From Streptomyces sp. NBC_00259 (lineage in GTDB: Bacteria; Actinomycetota; Actinomycetes; Streptomycetales; Streptomycetaceae), in assembly GCF_036181745.1 (NCBI RefSeq), contig NZ_CP108080.1, forward strand, positions 6,823,501 through 6,887,500: a stretch of DNA of 64,000 nucleotides, in the 5' to 3' direction. Shown here one piece after another: positions 34,343 to 41,926 of the stretch. Positions within the stretch are counted from its first letter, which is position 1; every line of letters starts with the position of its first letter. The translations under genes were made by a program, and so were the position numbers. The notes under the pieces were generated by a model. The model had not been told where the DNA came from. It did not search any database and saw nothing but the letters and a program-made list of their open reading frames with translations.

Positions 34343-35277
34343 ACGCGTTCCTGCTCTGGGTCTTCGCCATCGGGCCGGCCCTGCTCGCCGAGGCTCTGCT
34401 CGCGCGGTACGAGGTGCTGGCCTACGGTGCGGGCTGGCGAGACCCCATCACCGAACTGCCGACGGGCATGCCCTACGCCCGGGGCGCGGCCCCTGACAGT
34501 CCTCCGGGCGCGTACCTGGTCTATCTGGACGGCATCGGCAAACGCCGCGTCCGTGACAGCCGGGACGGCGGCCAGCTGGTCAAGGCCCTGATAGACGGAG
34601 CGCCGGAGCTGCGGGTGCTGGGGCAGGTGCAGCCGTACTCGCCACTGGCCGACCCGCTTGCCGACCGGCCGGTGTGGGCGAGGCTGCGCCGCCGCATCGG
34701 GCTGCTGCTCTTCCTGCACAACGTCATACAGATCTTCGTCGCCGCCGACCACCGGTACCGCCCGCTGTACAACCGGGCCGTGGGCTGCCAGATCGCCACT
34801 CAGCTCATGCTCGCCGGCTACCAGCCCGGCAGTGGTATCCCCGTGGTGCTCCTCAGCTACAGCGGAGGCGCCCAGGTCGCCACCGGTGCGGTCGACGAAC
34901 TGCACAGCCAGCTGCGCTCCCCGCTCCTGCTGATCACACTGGGCGGGTTTCACAACGGCGCCAACAACCTCACCCGTGCCGAGCATCTGCACCGGCTGAC
35001 CAGCGCGGGCGACCGGATCGAACGGCTCGGGACCTGGATCTTCCCGCAGCGCTGGCCCCTGATCCGCGGGAGCGGATGGAACCGGGCCCGCCGCGCCGGG
35101 AAGATCACCGCGCATCGGCTCGACCCGGCCACCCACGTCGGGCCGGGCAGTTACATCAGCCGGACCGCTCAGTTGCCCGACGGCCGCAGCCACCTCGACC
35201 GCACCGCCGACACCGTGATCGAACTCATCCGCGCCCGGCGCGGCGCGAGCGTGGCGACGGATGACCTGTCGCCCTGA
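34339..35277 (+). CDS. membrane-anchored protein with a serine-hydrolase-like core
   Basis: The 312-residue protein starts at ATG 34339 overlapping the upstream stop. The first 25 residues (NAFLLWVFAIGPALLAEALLA) are a membrane anchor. GIPVVLLSYSGGAQVATGAVDEL looks like a nucleophile elbow of an alpha/beta hydrolase (SYSGG instead of GxSxG), and a later TAHRLDPATHVGPGSYI contains a possible catalytic His/Asp. No firm family assignment is possible. It is the last gene of the patatin operon. Confidence 0.6.
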   Translation: MNAFLLWVFAIGPALLAEALLARYEVLAYGAGWRDPITELPTGMPYARGAAPDSPPGAYLVYLDGIGKRRVRDSRDGGQLVKALIDGAPELRVLGQVQPYSPLADPLADRPVWARLRRRIGLLLFLHNVIQIFVAADHRYRPLYNRAVGCQIATQLMLAGYQPGSGIPVVLLSYSGGAQVATGAVDELHSQLRSPLLLITLGGFHNGANNLTRAEHLHRLTSAGDRIERLGTWIFPQRWPLIRGSGWNRARRAGKITAHRLDPATHVGPGSYISRTAQLPDGRSHLDRTADTVIELIRARRGASVATDDLSP

Positions 35278-35365
35278 CACGCTCACTGTGCGCCCACCAC
35301 GTGCCCACCGCGCGCCCGGAAAACCAGGTGCGTGGGGTCGTGGCCGTCACCTAGCGTTGCCGGTC

Positions 35366-35854
35366 ATGCGCGTTGTTTTCACCAAAGGCCCCGGTACGAG
35401 CTACGACATCGCCGTGCACCGCGAGACCGGTGCCGCGCTCGCCCCGCGCAACGGCCCGGGCGGGCATCCGTATCTGCCGCACGACCTGGTGCACTTCCTC
35501 GTCGAGGCGGAGGCGGGCATCGAGCTCGGGGTCTACGGACGCCTGGCCGCAGGTGACAACGGCCTGTTCTGGCCCGCCGACCCGGCGGAACGCGCCAAGG
35601 CCGCCCGGCGGCGCAGGTCGAAGCGAGCGAAGTCGTCCCCTCGGGCGAAGGCCGACATGGCCAGGTCGGAGGAGCTGGCGGGCATCGCCGTACCCGTGTG
35701 GGAGGTGCGGCACGGCCACGCGCGGGAGCTGCCGGCGTATGTGACGGCGCGGGAGATCCCCCCGGTGGTCGAGCGGATCGTGACCCGCTTCGACGACTAC
35801 GCCGACCGCTGGCACGCGACTCCGGTCGGAGGTTCGCTGACCCTGACGTGGTGA
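35366..35854 (+). CDS. hypothetical protein with basic middle segment
   Basis: This 162-residue product starts at ATG 35366 (MRVVFTKGPGTSYDIAVHRETG). It contains a strongly basic stretch (KAARRRRSKRAKSSPRAKAD, about 77-96) between an N-terminal beta-rich part and a C-terminal helical part (VVERIVTRFDDYADRW). Codon usage is normal and it is conserved-looking, but I do not recognise the family. It stands alone between the hydrolase gene and msrA. Confidence 0.6.
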   Translation: MRVVFTKGPGTSYDIAVHRETGAALAPRNGPGGHPYLPHDLVHFLVEAEAGIELGVYGRLAAGDNGLFWPADPAERAKAARRRRSKRAKSSPRAKADMARSEELAGIAVPVWEVRHGHARELPAYVTAREIPPVVERIVTRFDDYADRWHATPVGGSLTLTW

Positions 35855-36059
35855 CGCCCGCTCAGTTCGCGTGATCCAGGTGCCCCTCGACGGAGGGGGA
35901 GCCCGTCCGAGCGGGATCGCCCCGTCCCCGAGCGGCAGGCGGGGGATAATGGTGTGCGCACAGTGCAGTGGTCAACGGCCGTCGCGGACCGTCGTCGAGG
36001 GAACACCGTGTGAAGTGTGCGGTGCGGGAACGGCCACCACACGAGCGCGGAGGACCGAG

Positions 36060-36572
36060 ATGAGCGGACAGACGCAGAAGGCCGTGCTGGCGGGCGGATG
36101 CTTCTGGGGGATGCAGGACCTGATACGCCGCCTCCCGGGAGTGATCTCGACCCGGGTCGGCTACACCGGCGGTGACGTGCCCAACGCCACGTACCGTCAC
36201 CACGGCACACACGCCGAGGCGATCGAGATCACCTTCGACCCCGACAAGACCGACTTCCGCACGCTCCTGGAGTTCTTCTTCCAGATCCATGATCCGACCA
36301 CGAAGAACCGTCAGGGCAACGACGTCGGTCTCAGCTACCGCTCGGCGATCTACTACGTGGACGACGAGCAGAAGCGGGTCGCCGAGGACACGATCGCCGA
36401 TGTCGAGGCCTCCGGACTGTGGCCGGGGAAGGTGGTGACGGAGGTCGAGCCGGTCGGTCCCTTCTGGGAGGCCGAGCCCGAGCACCAGGACTACCTGGAG
36501 CGCTATCCCGACGGGTACACCTGCCACTTCGTCCGGCCGGGGTGGCGGCTGCCCACCCGCGCGAAGGGCTGA
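36060..36572 (+). CDS. msrA: peptide methionine sulfoxide reductase A
   Basis: The 170-residue protein starts at ATG 36060 behind GGAGGACC. GGCFWGMQD carries the catalytic Cys, and GYTGGDVPNATYRHHGTHAEAIEITFDP is the conserved core. It reduces the S-form of methionine sulfoxide with thioredoxin as donor. The frame stays open upstream to an ATG at 35949 that would add MVCAQC and PCEVCG (two CxxC pairs); the strong ribosome site favours the short form. The thioredoxin reductase gene lies opposite. Confidence 0.93.
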   Translation: MSGQTQKAVLAGGCFWGMQDLIRRLPGVISTRVGYTGGDVPNATYRHHGTHAEAIEITFDPDKTDFRTLLEFFFQIHDPTTKNRQGNDVGLSYRSAIYYVDDEQKRVAEDTIADVEASGLWPGKVVTEVEPVGPFWEAEPEHQDYLERYPDGYTCHFVRPGWRLPTRAKG

Positions 36573-36587
36573 ACAGGGGCGCCCGTG

Positions 36588-36612
36588 CCGCCGGGCCGCC
36601 ACCGTCCGGCGG
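36588..36612. terminator. hairpin between convergent msrA and trxB
   Basis: CCGCCGG and CCGGCGG make a perfect 7-bp stem with an 11-nt loop inside the 46-bp gap between the two stop codons. It can serve both directions. Confidence 0.55.
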
Positions 36613-36618
36613 TGTGGG

Positions 36619-37614
36619 TCAGTGGACGAGTTCGGCGACGGCCGTGGCTTCCAGGCGGGCCTCCTCGCAGGTGGCGCAGTCGTCGAGCGCCGCGAGGTAA
36701 CGCTCGGCGTCCAGCGCCGCCGCGCAGCCTGTCCCGGCGGCCGTGACGGCCTGCCGGTACTCGTGGTCGACGACGTCGCCGCAGGCGAACACGCCGTCCA
36801 GATTGGTGCGCGTGGACCGGCCCTCGACGGCGACGTAACCGGCGTGGTCGAGGGAGAGCTGTCCTTTGACCAGCTCGATCCGCGGATCGAGCCCGATGGC
36901 GACGAAGACACCGGTCACCGGCTGGTCGGTCTCCTCTCCGTTGGTCACATCACGCAGGCGGACACCCGTGACCTTCTCCTCCCCCAGAATGTCGACCACC
37001 TCGCGGTTCCAGAGAAAGCTGATCCTGTCGTTGCGGCGCGCGCGTTCCTGCATGATCTTCGAGGCGCGCAGGGTGTCACGGCGGTGCACCACGGTGACCG
37101 AGCGGGCGAACTTCGTCAGGAACGTGGCCTCTTCCATGGCGGAGTCACCGCCGCCGACGACCATGATGTCCTGGTCGCGGTAGAAGAAGCCGTCGCAGGT
37201 GGCGCACCAGCTCACGCCGCGGCCGGACAGCCGCTTCTCGTTGGACAGCCCCAACTCGCGGTAGTGGGAGCCGGTGGAGAGGATGACGGTCTTGGTGCTG
37301 TGGGTCTTCCCGGCGCTGTCGACGACTTCCTTCACCCTGCTCGCGAGACGCGCCTCCACGATGTCGTCGGGGATCAACTCCGCCCCGAAATGCTCCGCTT
37401 GGGCCCTCATCCTGCCCATCAGGTCCGGGCCCAGCACCGGGTCGGGGAACCCCGGATAGTTCTCCACGTCGGTGGTGTTCATCAACGCACCGCCGGCGGA
37501 GACGGACCCCTCGAACACGACCGGGTGCAGCTGTGCGCGAGCGGCGTAGAGCGCGGCGGTGTACCCGGCCGGACCGGAGCCGATGATGATCACTTCCCTG
37601 ACCGTGTCATTCAT
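36619..37614 (-). CDS. trxB: thioredoxin reductase
   Basis: The 331-residue flavoprotein starts at ATG 37614. VIIIGSGPAGYTAALYAARA binds FAD, VSWCATCDGFF is the redox-active CxxC, VVGGGDSAMEEATFL binds NADPH, and GVFACGDVVDHEYRQAVTAAGTG is the second FAD motif. The C-terminus has an extra Cys pair (DDCATCEEARLEA, about 310-322) not found in the E. coli protein. This could be another redox site. It converges with msrA, whose product uses thioredoxin. This may be a paralogue of the main trxB, since no trxA is adjacent. Confidence 0.92.
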   Translation of the reverse strand: MNDTVREVIIIGSGPAGYTAALYAARAQLHPVVFEGSVSAGGALMNTTDVENYPGFPDPVLGPDLMGRMRAQAEHFGAELIPDDIVEARLASRVKEVVDSAGKTHSTKTVILSTGSHYRELGLSNEKRLSGRGVSWCATCDGFFYRDQDIMVVGGGDSAMEEATFLTKFARSVTVVHRRDTLRASKIMQERARRNDRISFLWNREVVDILGEEKVTGVRLRDVTNGEETDQPVTGVFVAIGLDPRIELVKGQLSLDHAGYVAVEGRSTRTNLDGVFACGDVVDHEYRQAVTAAGTGCAAALDAERYLAALDDCATCEEARLEATAVAELVH

Positions 37615-37773
37615 GCTGATCACCTACTGACCTCAGGAAAGAAACGAGACTCCACCATGCACACGCGAGGAGCCGCGTCGCATCCCGTCGTCCCGCGGAT
37701 CGGGCCTGGGTGTGCTTCAAGCCGACCCATGTGCCCGGTCGGCTTGAAGCGCTGCGTCCCACTGTCCGTGAGG

Positions 37774-38196
37774 TCAGACGGCGGTGGCGTTGATGGTGAC
37801 GGGGACGTTGCCGCGTATGGCCTTCGAGTAGGGGCACATCTGGTGGGCGGCGTGGGCGAGCTCGGTGGCCCCGTCCTGGTCGACACCGCCGAGCTCGACG
37901 TTGAGGACCGCGGCGAGGGAGTAGCCGTCGTCGCCGTGGGCGAGTGTGATCTCGGCGTCGATCTCCGTGCTGGTCAGCCGGACCTTGCGGTCGGCGGCGG
38001 CGATACGGACGGCGCCGAGGAAGCACGCGCCCCAGCCGGCTGCGAAGAGCTGCTCGGGGTTGGTGGCATCGCCGGCCCCGCCGAGCTCCTTGGGGTGGGC
38101 AAGGCTGATGTCGAGCATGCGGTCGGCGGACCGGACACGGCCGCCGTTGCGGCCCTCTCCGGCGACGTTCACCACGGCGGTGTAGCTGTTCGGCAT
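37774..38196 (-). CDS. Ohr/OsmC-family organic hydroperoxide reductase
   Basis: The 140-residue protein starts at ATG 38196 behind AGAGGA. The two reactive Cys are in AAGWGACFLGAV (about 60) and HQMCPYSKAIRGNV (about 124), the Ohr pattern. It reduces organic peroxides. In its divergent control region with a quinone reductase, two 21-bp dyads of GTCACC-N9-GGTGAC type lie 77-138 bp upstream. The regulator is not OhrR-encoded nearby; a CGNR protein with the same dyad at its start is a candidate. Confidence 0.9.
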   Translation of the reverse strand: MPNSYTAVVNVAGEGRNGGRVRSADRMLDISLAHPKELGGAGDATNPEQLFAAGWGACFLGAVRIAAADRKVRLTSTEIDAEITLAHGDDGYSLAAVLNVELGGVDQDGATELAHAAHQMCPYSKAIRGNVPVTINATAV

Positions 38197-38272
38197 TGCA
38201 TGTCCTCTAACGGTTGGGGCGTTACGGGTCTCGTAAGCCAAGAGACCTTCCTGGCGGTGACACCCCTTGTGC

Positions 38273-38293
38273 GTCACCTGCTCAGGCGGTGAC
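38273..38293. promoter_or_regulatory. 21-bp dyad, site 1 (Ohr/quinone reductase)
   Basis: GTCACC-TGCTCAGGC-GGTGAC: two perfect 6-bp half-sites with a 9-bp spacer. The same architecture is at 38314 and 45953. An extra GGTGAC half-site stands at 38256. Confidence 0.65.
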
Positions 38294-38313
38294 TCGATAG
38301 TCACAGGTGGAGC

Positions 38314-38334
38314 ATCACCTGTCAAGGCGGTGAC
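38314..38334. promoter_or_regulatory. 21-bp dyad, site 2 (Ohr/quinone reductase)
   Basis: ATCACC-TGTCAAGGC-GGTGAC: the same dyad with one changed base in the left arm, centred 41 bp from site 1, about four helical turns, which would put both on one face of the DNA. Confidence 0.65.
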
Positions 38335-38528
38335 GAAACGAGCGGAGGGTGAGGGCGGAGGGCTCCCGTTTCCGGCGTCCTGTGATCTGCGAGACGCCGC
38401 AGCGCGCAGCGTGCCTCGGCGAGCCCCGGCGCGTGTGGCCCGGATCGCTCCGAGGGCGCCACGCCGTCATCCTGGAGCGTAGGAAGGTCTCCCACGAGCG
38501 GGTTCTCCCGCGGCCGGAAGGAGCGCCG

Positions 38529-39446
38529 ATGAAGGCCGTACGGACGCACGACCGTGACGCGGCCGCGGACGGCCTGGTCCTGGAGGAGGCTCCGTACCCG
38601 TACGCGGCCGAGGGCGACGTGATCGTCAGGGTGCGCGCGGCCTCCTTCACCCCGGACGAGTTGACCTGGCCCGGCAGCTGGGTCGACCGGGGCGGCAGGG
38701 ACCGAGCGCCCGTCATCCCGGGGCACGAGGTGTCGGGCGAGGTCGCCGAGGTCGCGGTCGGCACCACCGGGCTGTCGGTCGGACAACGTGTCGTCGGCCT
38801 GACCGACTGGAGCCGGAACGGCGCTCTCGCGGAGTACGTGGCGGTGGAGGCCCGCAATCTGGCGCCGCTGCCCGCGGGAATCGACCATGTGCAGGCGGCG
38901 GCTCTGCCGATGCCGGGCCTCACCGCCTGGCAGGGCCTCTTCGTCCACGCACGGCTGGAGGCCGGGCAGAGCGTTCTGGTGCACGGCGCGGGAGGGGGCG
39001 TGGGATCGGCCGCCACGCAGCTCGCCCGCGCAGCCGGGGCACGCGTCATCGGGGCGGGGCGCGGGGCGAGCCGGGACCGGGTGCTGGAACTCGGCGCGGA
39101 GGACTTCCTCGACCTGGAGCAGCCGGCGTGGGAGGAGGCGGCGGGCCGCGTCGACATCGTCTTCGACGCCCTCGGCGGGGACGTACTCGACCGCTCGGCC
39201 GCCTTGGTCGGCCCCGGCGGCATCCTCGTGAGCATCGCGCGCCCACCGACCGTGCGGCCCGAGGACGGCCGGGCGATGTACTTCATCGTCGAACCCGACC
39301 GCGGTCATCTCCTGGAGGTCGTTCGCAGGCACCAGGACGGCGCGCTGCGCCCGTTGGTGGGTGCCGTCCACCCTCTGGAGCGTGCGCCGGAGGCGTTCCG
39401 CGCGAAGAAGGGAACGGTCGGCAAGACGGTCATCCACGTTGCGTGA
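38529..39446 (+). CDS. MDR-family NADP-dependent (quinone) oxidoreductase
   Basis: The 305-residue protein starts at ATG 38529 behind GGAAGGAG. The GroES-like part has PVIPGHEVSGEVAEV. The Rossmann part has VLVHGAGGGVGSAATQLARAAGARVIG. There are no zinc-ligand Cys, as in the quinone oxidoreductase branch. It reduces quinones or enones with NADPH. It is divergent from the Ohr gene, and the two 21-bp dyads lie between them. A triple 21-bp repeat follows its stop. Confidence 0.9.
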   Translation: MKAVRTHDRDAAADGLVLEEAPYPYAAEGDVIVRVRAASFTPDELTWPGSWVDRGGRDRAPVIPGHEVSGEVAEVAVGTTGLSVGQRVVGLTDWSRNGALAEYVAVEARNLAPLPAGIDHVQAAALPMPGLTAWQGLFVHARLEAGQSVLVHGAGGGVGSAATQLARAAGARVIGAGRGASRDRVLELGAEDFLDLEQPAWEEAAGRVDIVFDALGGDVLDRSAALVGPGGILVSIARPPTVRPEDGRAMYFIVEPDRGHLLEVVRRHQDGALRPLVGAVHPLERAPEAFRAKKGTVGKTVIHVA

Positions 39447-39456
39447 GCGCTGCGCC

Positions 39457-39519
39457 GCCATGCGATGAGATCGCGTAGCCATGCGATGAGGCCGCGCGGC
39501 CATGCGATGAGCGTGCAGG
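39457..39519. repeat. 21-bp tandem repeat, three copies
   Basis: Three 21-bp units starting GCCATGCGATGAG stand at 39457, 39478 and 39499, differing only in the last eight bases. They begin 10 bp after the quinone reductase stop and end just before the convergent RraA-like gene. Confidence 0.75.
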
Positions 39520-39525
39520 GACGCG

Positions 39526-40185
39526 CTATTGCCCGGATCCCTCGCTGGTGGGGTTCTCGTGGCGCAGACTCTCGGCGTAGGCCGCCTCGTCCTGTGCGAC
39601 GCGGTTGGCTTCTTCGAACACCCTGAGGACGTGTGCGGCGGGGATGACGGCAGCGCCGGACGCATCCGCGAACACGTAGTCACCAGGGCGGACGGCCACG
39701 CCCGAGACGACGACCGGCCGGTTGGTCTCGAACGGTGTCACCACGTCGCCGCCCCATTTGGACGTCTGCCCCCAGCAGTAGACGGCGAGGTCGTAACGCG
39801 CGATCTCGGGGAAGTCCCGGAGACGACCGTCGGCCAGGACGCCCGCGAGACCGCGTGCTGCGACCAGCGAGAGCTTTGTCCCGCCGCCGAGGGAGATGTC
39901 TCTGTGCCCGTTGCCGGCCAGCACCAGCACGTGCCCCTGCGCGCCCTCTCCGATGGCCTCATCGAACAGTCGGGTGAAGGTGAACTGCTCGGGTGGGAGT
40001 GCTTCCTCGCATGAAGGGAGATACGAGATCGTCACCGCGGGAGCCAGCAGGACGCGACCCGGAGTCGGGCTCACCAGGTCGTCGAGGTGACACCGGTGGC
40101 GGTGCATCCGTCCCATGGCGTCGACGACGTCGGGGGTGCGTACCCCGGAGGCCAGATCTTGCAGACGGTCCTTCATGTCCGCCAT
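39526..40185 (-). CDS. RraA-like / HMG-aldolase-family protein
   Basis: The 219-residue protein starts at ATG 40185 (MADMKDRLQDLASGVRTPDVVDAMGR). GNGHRDISLGGGTKLSLVAARGLAGVLADGRLRD is the family core, with the Arg and Asp of G-x-R-D. These proteins are aldolases of 4-hydroxy-4-methyl-2-oxoglutarate or oxaloacetate decarboxylases, or RraA-type regulators of RNase E. VRPGDYVFADASGAAVIP is a conserved metal-proximal segment. It is the last gene of the group that begins with the antiporter. Confidence 0.85.
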   Translation of the reverse strand: MADMKDRLQDLASGVRTPDVVDAMGRMHRHRCHLDDLVSPTPGRVLLAPAVTISYLPSCEEALPPEQFTFTRLFDEAIGEGAQGHVLVLAGNGHRDISLGGGTKLSLVAARGLAGVLADGRLRDFPEIARYDLAVYCWGQTSKWGGDVVTPFETNRPVVVSGVAVRPGDYVFADASGAAVIPAAHVLRVFEEANRVAQDEAAYAESLRHENPTSEGSGQ

Positions 40186-40225
40186 GGGCACTCCCGGGCC
40201 GACGTGCGGCCTTGTCGTAGGCGGG

Positions 40226-40498
40226 TCATTGCGGTGCCGGGATCCTGAGGTAGTCCAGTCCGCCGGTGTCGAGCCACATCTGGTCGGCGGAGCGGACCAG
40301 TCGAAGCAGAACGCTTTCGCACCCGGGGCAGCGCAGCACGATGCCCGGACCACGGAGGTAGGCACGCGTCTGGGCGAGCGACATCCGTTGACCGCAGCCA
40401 CGGCATCGTCCGGTGGCCACGGTCATGTCCGTCCCGAACACGGACTCGAGGTCCCCGGCGGCGGCGTTGCCGTCAAGGAAGTCGGGTGTCAGGGTCAT
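40226..40498 (-). CDS. small zinc-ribbon protein (DUF6510-like)
   Basis: The 90-residue protein has GRCRGCGQ (CxxC) and LRCPGCES (CxxC) about 25 residues apart, a compact zinc ribbon, with MTLTPDFLDGNAAAGDLESVFG at the start. Such proteins commonly sit beside sulfite-oxidase-like and FAD reductase genes. Their role is not established; an electron-transfer or maturation partner is possible. It starts 15 bp after the reductase stop. Confidence 0.8.
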   Translation of the reverse strand: MTLTPDFLDGNAAAGDLESVFGTDMTVATGRCRGCGQRMSLAQTRAYLRGPGIVLRCPGCESVLLRLVRSADQMWLDTGGLDYLRIPAPQ

Positions 40499-40513
40499 GG
40501 TTTCAGCACCTCC

Positions 40514-41269
40514 TCATCCGCTGGGTCCGAAGCGCTCGGTGCGGATACGGCCGGGATGGTGGCCGAGGGCCACCAGCAGGCCGGCGGCCTTCTCGACGAA
40601 GCCGGTGGATCCGCAGACGTAGCACGTCGGTTCGAAGTCCGGTGGCCACCCGGCGCTCGACAGATCCGAAGCGGTGACGCGTCCGGGAGGCCGCGGCGAC
40701 TCCGGTGGGGCGGAGCGGGTGTAGACGTACGTCTTGTCGAGGCCCGGGTCGCCCCGTCTCAACTCGGATGCGAAGAGCTGGTACTCGGGGCTGCGTACGG
40801 AATACACCAACCGGAAAGGCGTACGGCTGCCGACCGCGCGGCGCGTACGGACCATCGCCATCAAGGGCACCAGGCCGGAGCCGCCGCCCACCAGCAGGAC
40901 CGGTTCCGTCTGCTCCGGCCGCCACACGAACCAGCCGCCGACCGGTCCGCGCAGTTCCACCAGATCGCCCAGCGCGAGGTCGTCCAGCAGGTACGGGGAG
41001 ACCTCACCGTCACTGACACGCTGAACGGTCAGCTCGACGTTCTCGTCCTCGGCTGCCGACGCCACCGAGTAGCTGCGCTGTGTGCTGTAGCCGTCCTCCG
41101 CCGTGAGACGCACGTCCAGGTGCTGCCCCGCGACATGGCCCGGCCAGCCCGGCACCTCGAAGACGAGGGTGCGCGCCGCCTCGGACTCGATGCGCCGGTC
41201 GGTCAGGCGGGCCGCCCTCCAGCGCAGCGGGCCACCGCCTAGTCGCCTCGATACCGCTGTTCGCGCCAT
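40514..41269 (-). CDS. ferredoxin-reductase-type FAD/NAD(P) oxidoreductase
   Basis: This 251-residue protein starts at ATG 41269, overlapping the sulfite-oxidase-like gene by 31 bp. RSYSVASAAED is the FAD-binding RxYS motif, LLVGGGSGLVPLMAMVR binds NAD(P), and CYVCGSTGFVEKAAGLL is the conserved Cys-Gly-Ser end. There is no 2Fe-2S domain. It probably supplies electrons to the molybdopterin enzyme encoded just upstream. Confidence 0.9.
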   Translation of the reverse strand: MARTAVSRRLGGGPLRWRAARLTDRRIESEAARTLVFEVPGWPGHVAGQHLDVRLTAEDGYSTQRSYSVASAAEDENVELTVQRVSDGEVSPYLLDDLALGDLVELRGPVGGWFVWRPEQTEPVLLVGGGSGLVPLMAMVRTRRAVGSRTPFRLVYSVRSPEYQLFASELRRGDPGLDKTYVYTRSAPPESPRPPGRVTASDLSSAGWPPDFEPTCYVCGSTGFVEKAAGLLVALGHHPGRIRTERFGPSG

Positions 41270-41838
41270 GGGTCCCCGTAATCGTGGTAGCCGATGGTCT
41301 CCCAGAAGCCCAGTTCCTCCTCGGCGAGCAGTTGGATTCCGTGTACCCACTTGGCGGACTTCCAGAAGTACAGGTGCGGAACCAGCAGCCTGGCGGGGCC
41401 GCCGTGCTCCGGCGCGATGTCCTCGCCGTCGTAGCGGTACGCGATCCACGCCTGTCCGTCGAGAAGGTCCTCCAGGGGAACATTGGAGGTGTAATCGCCG
41501 TAGGACTGAATGAGCGCGTATTCGGCGCTGGTCTCCACGTCCTCCAGAAGGACGTCCAAGGAGACTCCCTGCCACTCCGTGTCGAACTTCGACCACTTGG
41601 TGACGCAGTGCAGGTCAACGGTCGGCGTCTCGCTGGGCAACGCCGTCATCTGTGCCCAGTTCCAGCTGGCCCGTTCACCCGTCTCCGTACGGATGGTGAA
41701 CTCCCACTCGTCGCGGTCCACGATGGGGGTCGGTCCTGCGGACAGAACGGGGAAGTCCGTGGTCTCATACTGCCCGGGAGGCAGTTTGTGCCGCGTATCC
41801 CGCGCTCGTCCGTGGAATCCCCGCGAAACGATGGGCAT
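41239..41838 (-). CDS. sulfite-oxidase-like molybdopterin-dependent oxidoreductase
   Basis: The 199-residue protein is set to start at ATG 41838 (MPIVSRGFHGR); ATGs at 41874 and 41886 are also in frame. LPPGQYETTDFPVLSAGPTP is a typical opening. VDLHCVTKWSKFDTEWQGV has the molybdenum-ligand Cys, and GGPARLLVPHLYFWKSAKWVHGI is the second conserved block. It lacks the heme and dimer domains of sulfite oxidase. Together with the FAD reductase and zinc-ribbon protein it forms a compact redox set, possibly repairing methionine sulfoxide like MsrP; that role is inference. Confidence 0.88.
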   Translation of the reverse strand: MPIVSRGFHGRARDTRHKLPPGQYETTDFPVLSAGPTPIVDRDEWEFTIRTETGERASWNWAQMTALPSETPTVDLHCVTKWSKFDTEWQGVSLDVLLEDVETSAEYALIQSYGDYTSNVPLEDLLDGQAWIAYRYDGEDIAPEHGGPARLLVPHLYFWKSAKWVHGIQLLAEEELGFWETIGYHDYGDPWREQRYRGD

Positions 41839-41926
41839 GTCGTGCCCCCATTCTCCGATGTCCGCGGTTTCCATTCTCCAGGACATCGCGCGGCACAGCA
41901 TCCGGGTAGGGAGGCGGCCTCCCTCA

